NCBI GenBank assembly: GCA_030748455.1 | Contig: JASMLY010000003.1 | Location: 1-5,252, forward strand | Direction: 5' to 3' | Length of the DNA: 5,252 nt | Source: Phycisphaerales bacterium | GTDB lineage: Bacteria; Planctomycetota; Phycisphaerae; Phycisphaerales; SM1A02 | Notes under the pieces: generated by a model | Seen by the model: only the letters and a program-made list of their open reading frames with translations | What the model was told of the DNA's origin: nothing | Databases searched by the model: none | Translations under genes and position numbers: made by a program | Part shown: positions 1 to 5,252 of the stretch, in pieces | Layout: each line of letters starts with the position of its first letter | How positions within the stretch are numbered: the stretch's first letter is position 1

Positions 1-1
1 G

Positions 2-2068
2 GAAGAAAAAATTGATTGGTGCTTAAGCGTTTTTGTTGACAACGCTGGCATCGTAAAATTCGATGACGAGCACGCGGTTTGTTTTAAAGTTGAGACACAC
101 AACCACCCATCAGCACTCGAGCCATACGGCGGAGCAGCAACAGGAATTGGTGGATGTATACGTGACATTATGGGAACGGGTTTAGCTGCAAGACCAATAG
201 CAGCAACCGACACGTTCTGTGTTGCTAACTTTGACAACGACCCACCAGAAGGTTGTCTTCCTTCACGCCGAATTTTAAGCGAAGTTGTTCGTGGTGTTCG
301 TGATTACGGAAACCGAATGGGTATTCCAACCCTAAACGGAGGCGTTTGGTTCGACAACAATTACGCAGGTAACCCCTTGGTCTATTGTGGTTGTGTTGGC
401 GTGATGCCAATTGATTGCATCGAGGGCGAAGCGCAACGCGGCGACCACATCATCGTCATTGGCGGTAAAACCGGTCGTGATGGAATACACGGAGCAACGT
501 TCTCTTCAGCAGAACTTACCGACACGCATGCAGACGAGTTTTCACACGCGGTGCAAATCGGAAACCCCATTACCGAAAAGAAAGCACTCGATTCTATTCT
601 TGAAGCGCGAGACCACGAATCAGGTTGCTTGTTCAACGCAATTACCGACTGTGGTGCAGGTGGTTTCTCAAGCGCAGTTGGGGAAATGGGCGAGAAAATT
701 GGAGCAACGGTTCACCTTGAAAAAGCGCCCCTCAAATATACAGGACTTACACCATCTGAAATTTGGATTAGCGAAGCACAAGAGCGAATGGTGCTCTCAG
801 TACCGCCCGAAAAAGTAGCAACGATTCAAGAAATTTGCGATCGGCACGACGCAGAACTTTGTGACCTTGGCGAATTCGGAACCCCAGCCCCCGGAACCAC
901 CGGAAGTGAATTGATACTCAAGTACAACGGTAAAACAGTTGGGCAAATCGATATGCACTTCTTGCATGAGGGATACCACGGTGCGACAAGAACTGCAAAG
1001 TGGTCGCCACCGGAAGTTGGAAAATCCGGTAACACCGAGATTAACGTGCAAACAATGTTGCCAAAACTTCTCGCGCACCCAAACATCGCATCAAAACAAT
1101 CCATCGTGCAACAATACGACCACGAAGTACAAGGTCGAAGTGTAGTACGCCCATTCGTCGGACCAACCGGAAGCGCGCCATCCGATGCCGCAGTGATTAC
1201 TCCAGTTCGTGGCTCAACCAAAGGTCTTGCAATCGGAAGTGGTCTTGCAACCGGACTTGCAGATGACCCATACTTAATTGCAGCAGCAGCAATTGACGAA
1301 TGTGTTCGCAACATCGTTTGTGTTGGTGGTGATCCTTCTACCATTGCAATTCTAGATAATTACTGTTGGCCCGGCGTTAAAGATGAAGAGAGTTTGGGTC
1401 GCCTTGTTAGATGCTCGCACGGTTGTTATGACGCAGCAAAGGCGTATGGCACGCCATTCATTTCGGGCAAGGATTCACTCAATAATCAATTCACCACCGA
1501 GTCGGGTGAAACAATTTACATTCCACCAACAATGTTGATTTCTGGTTTTGGAATGGTGGAAGATATTGCAACTTGTGTCACCATGGACGCGAAAGCCGCT
1601 GGAAATTTACTTGTGATTATTGGCGAAACCAAATCGGCAATGGGTGGTTCGCACGTACTTATGATTGACAAGCACGCTAAGTGCAACAACGAACTCCCAA
1701 AGGTTTCGTTAATAGATGGTCCCCGAAACGCGCAACTTGTATTTAATGCAATTCAAAAAGGAATGATTGCTTCTGCGCATGATTGCAGTGAAGGCGGCAT
1801 TCTTGTTGCAGCTGCAGAGATGGCGTTTGGTGGCGGTCTTGGATTGGAATTACAACTCGAAAATGAATCGCTTTGTTTTTCAGAAACACCATCACGATAT
1901 TTACTTGAAGTGCGGCCCGCGAACCTTGATTCGTTACAACAACATTTTGAAGATGTTCCGTGCGAAGTCATCGGCACATTCAATGAAACAAACATGATGA
2001 CACTCGGCGATGCTTCTTGGAACATCGACGATTTATTCCAAACTTGGGCAAGGGGAATGGTGATTTGA
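2..2068 (+). CDS. purL: Phosphoribosylformylglycinamidine synthase, synthetase subunit PurL (5'-truncated by window edge)
   Basis: This cytoplasmic enzyme uses ATP and ammonia delivered by PurQ to convert FGAR to FGAM in de novo purine synthesis. The frame is open from base 2 and 688 residues are visible. The true start lies upstream of the window; the ATG at 170 is internal, because the conserved ETHNHPSALEPYGGAATG segment precedes it. Visible residues (fragment numbering): HNHPSA at 33-38 with the active-site histidine region, the glycine-rich ATGIGGCIRD at 47-55, NAITDCGAGG at 212-221, ERMVLSVPP from 261, and then a second AIRS-like half with ECVRNIVCVGGDP at 433-445, SGKDSLNN at 488-495 (the structural-nucleotide region of the family) and AHDCSEGG at 592-599. 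Two AIRS-type repeats are the family architecture. The wording around 'DYGN..GIPT.NG' and 'ITEK' recalls the long form (about 950-1000 residues in my memory), suggesting that roughly 270-300 residues are missing. The gene ends in TGATG, sharing one base with purQ. The frame shows no internal stop or frameshift. Confidence 0.97.
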   Translation, partial: EEKIDWCLSVFVDNAGIVKFDDEHAVCFKVETHNHPSALEPYGGAATGIGGCIRDIMGTGLAARPIAATDTFCVANFDNDPPEGCLPSRRILSEVVRGVRDYGNRMGIPTLNGGVWFDNNYAGNPLVYCGCVGVMPIDCIEGEAQRGDHIIVIGGKTGRDGIHGATFSSAELTDTHADEFSHAVQIGNPITEKKALDSILEARDHESGCLFNAITDCGAGGFSSAVGEMGEKIGATVHLEKAPLKYTGLTPSEIWISEAQERMVLSVPPEKVATIQEICDRHDAELCDLGEFGTPAPGTTGSELILKYNGKTVGQIDMHFLHEGYHGATRTAKWSPPEVGKSGNTEINVQTMLPKLLAHPNIASKQSIVQQYDHEVQGRSVVRPFVGPTGSAPSDAAVITPVRGSTKGLAIGSGLATGLADDPYLIAAAAIDECVRNIVCVGGDPSTIAILDNYCWPGVKDEESLGRLVRCSHGCYDAAKAYGTPFISGKDSLNNQFTTESGETIYIPPTMLISGFGMVEDIATCVTMDAKAAGNLLVIIGETKSAMGGSHVLMIDKHAKCNNELPKVSLIDGPRNAQLVFNAIQKGMIASAHDCSEGGILVAAAEMAFGGGLGLELQLENESLCFSETPSRYLLEVRPANLDSLQQHFEDVPCEVIGTFNETNMMTLGDASWNIDDLFQTWARGMVI
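2050..2055 (+). promoter_or_regulatory. Possible ribosome binding site for purQ
   Basis: AAGGGG lies inside the end of purL and ends 12 bases before the ATG at 2068. The match to the anti-Shine-Dalgarno sequence is good, but the spacing is longer than the usual 5-9 bases. The TGATG overlap could also allow ribosomes ending purL to restart directly. It favours the ATG at 2068 over the in-frame ATG at 2017. Confidence 0.4.
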
Positions 2069-2892
2069 TGACGACTGCACTTGTTATTACAGCGCCGGGA
2101 ATTAATTGCGACCTTGAACTAGCAGAGGGATTTGCACTTGCCGGAGCGCACCCGCGATTTGTACACATAAATGAACTTTTAGAAAACCCCGCAATCATCG
2201 ATGAAGCAGACCTTATTGGATTGCCTGGTGGGTTTAGTTATGGTGATTCCATTGCGGCCGGTCGAATTATGGCAAACTTAATGCGAAAAACGCTGTACCC
2301 AAAATTCGCAGACGCACTTCGACGAGGTGTTCCCATGATTGCTCCATGCAACGGTTTTCAAATTGCGGTGCAATTTGGCTTGTTACCAGGCCCCACACCA
2401 GGAAGTGACTGGACCGCAACCGCTCCCGTGCCAACCGTTGCTCTTGCCCAAAATAACTCGGCTCGTTTCATAGATAAGTGGGTGGAGTTTAATGTTCCAA
2501 GTAATACACGGTGTGTTTGGACGAAGCATCTAAAAACCACAGATAAAAGTTCGGTTATTCCTATAGCGCATGGTGAAGGAAGGTTTGTTCCAAAAGACGA
2601 ATCAGTTCTTCAGTCGCTTGAAGAAAACGGACAGATTGCGTGTCGATATAACTCTCACGATAATCCAAACGGATCGGTTGGCGATGTTATGGGTATTTGT
2701 GACAGCAGCGGTCTTGTTTTTGGATTGATGCCACATCCCGAACGGTTTTTGCGTTGGTCACAGCACCCAACGTGGACTCGACTTTCAAAAGAACAAATGC
2801 AAGGTGATACTATTGGTTTGCAAATGTTTAAAAATGCCGTGAACCATGCAACAAAAAACAAAGAACAAAATTGCGTTGAGCAATCTGTATGA
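2068..2892 (+). CDS. purQ: Phosphoribosylformylglycinamidine synthase, glutaminase subunit PurQ
   Basis: This class I glutamine amidotransferase hydrolyses glutamine and passes the ammonia to PurL for FGAM formation. The product is 274 residues. The start at 2068 places MTTALVITAPGINCD at the N-terminus, where the first strand of the fold is expected. An in-frame ATG at 2017 would add 17 residues lying inside purL and is unlikely. Visible motifs: PGGFSYGD at 53-60, the nucleophile-elbow region APCNGFQ at 92-98 with Cys94 as the likely catalytic cysteine, NPNGSVGDVMGICD at 199-212, and LMPHPERF at 220-227, where His223 and Glu225 complete the triad. It is longer than the roughly 225-residue PurQ of Bacillus-type systems. 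Much of the extra length is an insert around 105-165 and a polar tail after 250. This longer form fits the partner PurL type. It overlaps purL by one base and the next gene by four (ATGA), so translation is probably coupled on both sides. Confidence 0.97.
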   Translation: MTTALVITAPGINCDLELAEGFALAGAHPRFVHINELLENPAIIDEADLIGLPGGFSYGDSIAAGRIMANLMRKTLYPKFADALRRGVPMIAPCNGFQIAVQFGLLPGPTPGSDWTATAPVPTVALAQNNSARFIDKWVEFNVPSNTRCVWTKHLKTTDKSSVIPIAHGEGRFVPKDESVLQSLEENGQIACRYNSHDNPNGSVGDVMGICDSSGLVFGLMPHPERFLRWSQHPTWTRLSKEQMQGDTIGLQMFKNAVNHATKNKEQNCVEQSV

Positions 2893-3338
2893 CTGATCAC
2901 AGACAATTTGCAGTAGATTTGTTCAATCACACCTGGTCTTTGCTTGATAACAAAGAAAGAACACCCGAACAAGAGGATGAAATGGTGCATGCAGCCCATG
3001 CATCAAGATACCACTGGGGAATTGCGGGAACTGAAAAAAATAAAGCACGTGGCGAATGGCAAATTGCGCGTGTCTATGCAGCACTACAACGATTTTCTTC
3101 ATCTGAACGCCACGCGCAGTTATATATGGATGCTTGCAAAATGCACGACTTTGACGATTGGGATTTACCGTTTGCACACGAGGGGTTGGCAAGAGCAAAT
3201 GTGTCAATTGATTCCCAAAAAGCTAGAGAGCACCTCAAAGCGGCGCGAGCCGCGGGTGGCAACATTAAAAAAGATGAAGATAGAGATTGGCTCTACAAAA
3301 ATCTAGATGAAATAGGTGCGATGATGCATGCAAACTGA
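2889..3338 (+). CDS. Conserved protein of unknown function, probably TPR-like helical
   Basis: The product is 149 residues, soluble and probably cytoplasmic, with no signal peptide, membrane segment or cysteine pair. I recognise it as resembling a conserved hypothetical family seen in several bacterial phyla, but I know no established function. The most conserved-looking part is residues 35-66: AAHASRYHW (35-43), then ARGEWQIARVYAAL (53-66). This is followed by ERHAQLYMDAC (73-83), FAHEGLARA (95-103) and KAREHLKAARAAG (111-123). Alternating small and aromatic positions in paired helices look like about three TPR-type repeats. The 'DRDWLYKNLDEI' end (131-142) also looks family-typical. Histidines 37, 42, 75 and 97 and Trp43 and Trp57 could form a pocket, but no catalytic motif is evident. 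The start ATG overlaps the purQ stop by 4 bases (ATGA), with only a weak GAG at 2878-2880 as a ribosome site, so coupling to purQ is likely. A scaffold or ligand-binding role is a guess. Confidence 0.85.
   Translation: MTDHRQFAVDLFNHTWSLLDNKERTPEQEDEMVHAAHASRYHWGIAGTEKNKARGEWQIARVYAALQRFSSSERHAQLYMDACKMHDFDDWDLPFAHEGLARANVSIDSQKAREHLKAARAAGGNIKKDEDRDWLYKNLDEIGAMMHAN
3314..3318 (+). promoter_or_regulatory. Ribosome binding site for the zinc-ribbon membrane protein
   Basis: AGGTG lies 9 bases before the ATG at 3328, inside the 3' end of the preceding gene. Two nearer ATG triplets (3321 and 3324) are in the frame of the preceding gene, so this site decides the start at 3328. It implies independent initiation as well as possible coupling. 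Confidence 0.55.
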
Positions 3339-4233
3339 AGAACAGGTTAAGTGCAGTAATTGCGGGTATGACATGCGCGGTTTGGGAAGTGGAATCTTGT
3401 GTCCAGAATGTGGTGGTGAAACAAGGAAACGCGTTTATGGTGGTGATGATTCTGATGGAAAGGTCATGCAATTCATAAACGCAAATGTTGCGGTGAAGGG
3501 TCTTGCCCCAGTTCCGGATATTAGAAAAAGAATTAAATTTTGGATGAAACTTGGTGGTGTGTTGGTCTCCGTGTTTTTCTTGTTGCAACTCTTGGTGACG
3601 TTCGCACTAATTCCAATAGGAATGTATCGACTTGTTCTGTTTGTGTTGTCGCTTCTTTGGCCACTTATTGTAGTTGGGATGATGACATCAAAAGTCAATG
3701 CATCCATGCCACCGATGTATACATGGATTCAAAAGTGCGCTCCATATACACAATGGTGTTGGCCAATTGGGTACGGTTTATGGCTGGTTTTTCATGTCCC
3801 CAGAACGGATTTTACACTTGGTGGAAACTTAAAATATTTTTACCCAATACTAATTCTCCACGCAGTTGCGGGAATTGGTTTGGCTGGAATATCTTTTTGG
3901 CTTCATGACTTAGCGCTTCGTTTGGGTTTAGATTGTGCTGCAAAGCGGTGTAATGTTTTCGCTATAGCAATTTTTACACTGGGCATTCTTGTCTTTGTAC
4001 TCCCTTGGAAACACAGTGCTGCCGCGAACCTAGGAGTAGCAGGTTTTATATTTACTGGGTACATTTTGGCACTTATGATACCGTGGCTATGGTGTGTTTC
4101 TCTGTTTGCAAGAGCGTTGCTTGAATTCTCGGCAGATGCTTCGTGGTCATTGCGTTACGACGACAACCTAGAGGGCAGACAAGAAAGAATCAGGCAAAAA
4201 CAAGAAAACCACGAACACACTCGTTGGTTCTGA
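3328..4233 (+). CDS. Zinc-ribbon polytopic membrane protein of unknown function
   Basis: The product is 301 residues. An N-terminal zinc ribbon (Cys9, Cys12, Cys25, Cys28; CSNCGYDMRGL then CPECGG) probably binds one structural Zn. A charged linker (31-70, with RKRIK at 66-70) leads to hydrophobic segments at about 74-95, 98-120, 141-157, 170-192, 209-227 and 236-260. That gives five to six membrane helices in the inner membrane. The C-terminal tail from 280 is highly charged (EGRQERIRQKQENHEH). An even number of helices would leave both ends on the same side, most likely cytoplasmic given the zinc ribbon and basic residues. The CGYDMRGL...CPECG pattern is a frequent N-terminal module in Phycisphaerales membrane proteins in my recollection. 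No enzymatic motif is visible in the membrane part. It overlaps the preceding gene by 11 bases and has a good ribosome site (AGGTG). I cannot assign a function; Zn-dependent protein interaction at the membrane is only inferred from the architecture. Confidence 0.88.
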   Translation: MQTEEQVKCSNCGYDMRGLGSGILCPECGGETRKRVYGGDDSDGKVMQFINANVAVKGLAPVPDIRKRIKFWMKLGGVLVSVFFLLQLLVTFALIPIGMYRLVLFVLSLLWPLIVVGMMTSKVNASMPPMYTWIQKCAPYTQWCWPIGYGLWLVFHVPRTDFTLGGNLKYFYPILILHAVAGIGLAGISFWLHDLALRLGLDCAAKRCNVFAIAIFTLGILVFVLPWKHSAAANLGVAGFIFTGYILALMIPWLWCVSLFARALLEFSADASWSLRYDDNLEGRQERIRQKQENHEHTRWF

Positions 4234-4242
4234 ATGAGTTTG

Positions 4243-4248
4243 TAGAAT
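4243..4248 (+). promoter_or_regulatory. Weak candidate -10 element before the oxidoreductase gene
   Basis: TAGAAT matches the -10 consensus at five of six positions and lies in the only gap of the window. Transcription would begin at about 4255-4257, at or next to the ATG, giving a leaderless message. No good -35 hexamer is found 16-18 bases upstream (the region reads CTCGTTG), and no Shine-Dalgarno sequence precedes the ATG. A six-base match in a short AT-rich gap could easily be chance. Confidence 0.2.
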
Positions 4249-4256
4249 ACCCACCT

Positions 4257-5252
4257 ATGACAGATATAAAAACAATTCGTTGCGCTGTGGTTGGCGTTGG
4301 ACGCATGGGCCGACACCACGCTCGCGTGTATTCACAAATGGACGGTGTTGAGTTTGTTGGTGTTGTTGACCAAGATGAGTCAAGAAGAAACGATATTGTT
4401 GAAGAGTGGGGCGGCAAGGCGTTTGCAACCGTTGAGGAACTAATTGGCAATGGCGAACTTCCGAGTGTGGATGCTGTGACAATTGCGACTCCTACGGTTT
4501 ACCACCTTGAAGCAGCGGAACCACTACTAGAACGCGGCGTTGCATGTTTAATTGAAAAACCGCTTGCGCCAACTGCCGAAGTTGCTTCAGCGATTGCAGA
4601 TGCAGCTGAAAAGGGCGGAGCCGTCTTGCAAGTGGGTCATGTTGTTCGGTACGACCCAGTGATGCGTGCAGTTGCATCGATTGAAAACCTGAAGCCCCGA
4701 TTTATAGAAATGGTTCGCATTAGTCCAATGACATTTCGCAGCGTTGATGTTGGCGTTGTGCTCGACATGATGATTCATGATTTGGACTTGCTAACGATGT
4801 TAACGGGACAGGAGCCAAGTGATATTCGGGCTAACGCAGTGAGCGTGATGGGCGAGGCAGAAGACATGTGTAATGCTCGCTTAGAATTTGGCGACTGTAC
4901 TGCGAACGTGACTGCAAGCCGGCTTGGTTTAAAAACTGAACGAAAACTTCGTATCATCAGTGAGGATTCGTATGTGTCTGCGGATTTTGTTAAGAAACAC
5001 GTTACGCTTGTGCGTAAAATTGCAAACGAAGAACAGTTGTTTGATTTGCGAACTCGGCTTGCAGCAGGCGAGGACTTGTCTTCGATTGATTACGTTGACT
5101 TAGTTGAAGTTGAAGAACCAGAAGTTGGTGATGAGGATGCGCTTACGTTGCAGGCGAAAGATTTCCTGCACAGCGTTCGTACCGGCAAAAAACCGTACGT
5201 TGACGCTGAGGCGGGTTCTATGGCGATTCGCACAGCCGAACGCATCATGGAA
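4257..5252 (+). CDS. Gfo/Idh/MocA-family NAD(P)-dependent oxidoreductase (3'-truncated by window edge); possibly sugar-nucleotide dehydrogenase
   Basis: 332 residues are visible with no stop, so the gene continues past the right edge, probably only briefly since family members run about 330-380 residues. The N-terminal Rossmann domain begins at residue 8 with VVGVGRMG at 11-18 (GxGxxG dinucleotide loop) and an acidic Asp38 after the second strand (VGVVDQD), suggesting preference for NAD. ATPTVYH at 77-83 and IEKPLA at 99-104 follow; the EKP lysine (Lys101) is the conserved catalytic or cofactor-contacting residue. The C-terminal alpha/beta domain carries SPMTFRSVDVGVVLD at 156-170 and MMIHDLDLL at 171-179, with His174 and Asp175 in the usual catalytic position. 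The SP-TFRS-D-GVVLD-MIHD wording recalls UDP-GlcNAc 3-dehydrogenase (GnnA)-like proteins of amino-sugar and lipid A pathways, but substrate cannot be fixed from sequence alone. An acidic stretch at 281-294 precedes the last helix. The ATG at 4257 is chosen because the first strand follows at once; in-frame TTG (4224) and CTG (4230) are poorer. The gap to the previous gene is 23 bases. Confidence 0.93.
   Translation, partial: MTDIKTIRCAVVGVGRMGRHHARVYSQMDGVEFVGVVDQDESRRNDIVEEWGGKAFATVEELIGNGELPSVDAVTIATPTVYHLEAAEPLLERGVACLIEKPLAPTAEVASAIADAAEKGGAVLQVGHVVRYDPVMRAVASIENLKPRFIEMVRISPMTFRSVDVGVVLDMMIHDLDLLTMLTGQEPSDIRANAVSVMGEAEDMCNARLEFGDCTANVTASRLGLKTERKLRIISEDSYVSADFVKKHVTLVRKIANEEQLFDLRTRLAAGEDLSSIDYVDLVEVEEPEVGDEDALTLQAKDFLHSVRTGKKPYVDAEAGSMAIRTAERIME

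Noticed and set aside
170..172. ATG at 170 as the purL start
   Set aside because: It lies after the conserved ETHNHPSALEPYGGAATG segment, and the same frame stays open to base 2, so it is an internal methionine.
411..818. 135-codon open frame on the plus strand inside purL
   Set aside because: It is an alternate frame of purL with low-complexity translation and no motif.
826..1344. 172-codon open frame on the minus strand inside purL
   Set aside because: It is antisense to a well-conserved enzyme, and its translation has no recognisable domain; it reflects purL codon composition.
2017..2067. Earlier in-frame ATG for purQ
   Set aside because: It would add 17 residues coded within purL before the first strand; the ATG at 2068 with the TGATG overlap gives the family-typical N-terminus.
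2655..2999. Minus-strand open frame across the purQ/gene 3 junction
   Set aside because: Both genes beneath it are conserved on the plus strand and it has no domain or clear ribosome site.
3324..3336. GCATGC/ATGCATGCA palindromic run near the gene 3/gene 4 overlap
   Set aside because: A short palindrome arising from ATG-rich overlap codons; no repeat of it with stem, loop or T-run, so no terminator or operator can be claimed.
3540..3908. Open frame within the membrane-protein gene
   Set aside because: It is a shifted reading of the hydrophobic region; the zinc-ribbon frame has a clear ribosome site and coherent domain order.
4234..4245. Three-codon ATG-AGT-TTG-TAG mini-ORF right after the zinc-ribbon gene stop
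   Set aside because: It is too short to separate from chance, and has no arrest motif or regulatory structure around it.

Overview
The window is a compact, single-direction stretch of bacterial chromosome. All five genes I can support lie on the + strand and almost no non-coding DNA separates them. The best lineage guess is a planctomycete, probably of the Phycisphaerae type. Two things point there. The PurL resembles the long PurL I recall from planctomycetes and some other deep-branching bacteria. The fourth gene begins with a CxxCGYDMRGL...CPECG zinc ribbon, a motif very common at the N-terminus of Phycisphaerales membrane proteins. Composition is moderate in GC (by eye below 50%), which would fit a marine or uncultivated member. 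This assignment rests on recalled family patterns, not on a search.

Layout: (1) 2-2068, the C-terminal 688 residues of PurL, cut by the left edge. (2) 2068-2892, a complete PurQ whose start codon shares one base with the purL stop. (3) 2889-3338, a 149-residue conserved protein of unknown function, probably a helical TPR-like fold, overlapping purQ by 4 bases (ATGA). (4) 3328-4233, a 301-residue protein with an N-terminal zinc ribbon and about six membrane segments, overlapping gene 3 by 11 bases. (5) After a 23-base gap, 4257 to the right edge, a Gfo/Idh/MocA-family NAD(P)-dependent oxidoreductase of which 332 residues are visible and no stop is reached.

PurL and PurQ together form formylglycinamide ribonucleotide amidotransferase, the fourth step of purine synthesis. 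PurQ releases ammonia from glutamine and PurL uses it with ATP to convert FGAR to FGAM. Genes 3 and 4 are joined to purQ by overlapping stop and start codons, so they are probably translated from the same message, but nothing in their sequences shows a purine role. The oxidoreductase may be the end of the same transcript or the start of a new unit. Its sequence recalls the sugar-nucleotide dehydrogenases linked to amino-sugar or lipid A synthesis, which would be a separate pathway.

I found no RNA gene, mobile element, CRISPR array, clear terminator or notable repeat. No gap is longer than 23 bases. The most interesting material is the pair of uncharacterised genes translationally coupled to purLQ. 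I do not see convincing evidence of a new defence or mobile system.
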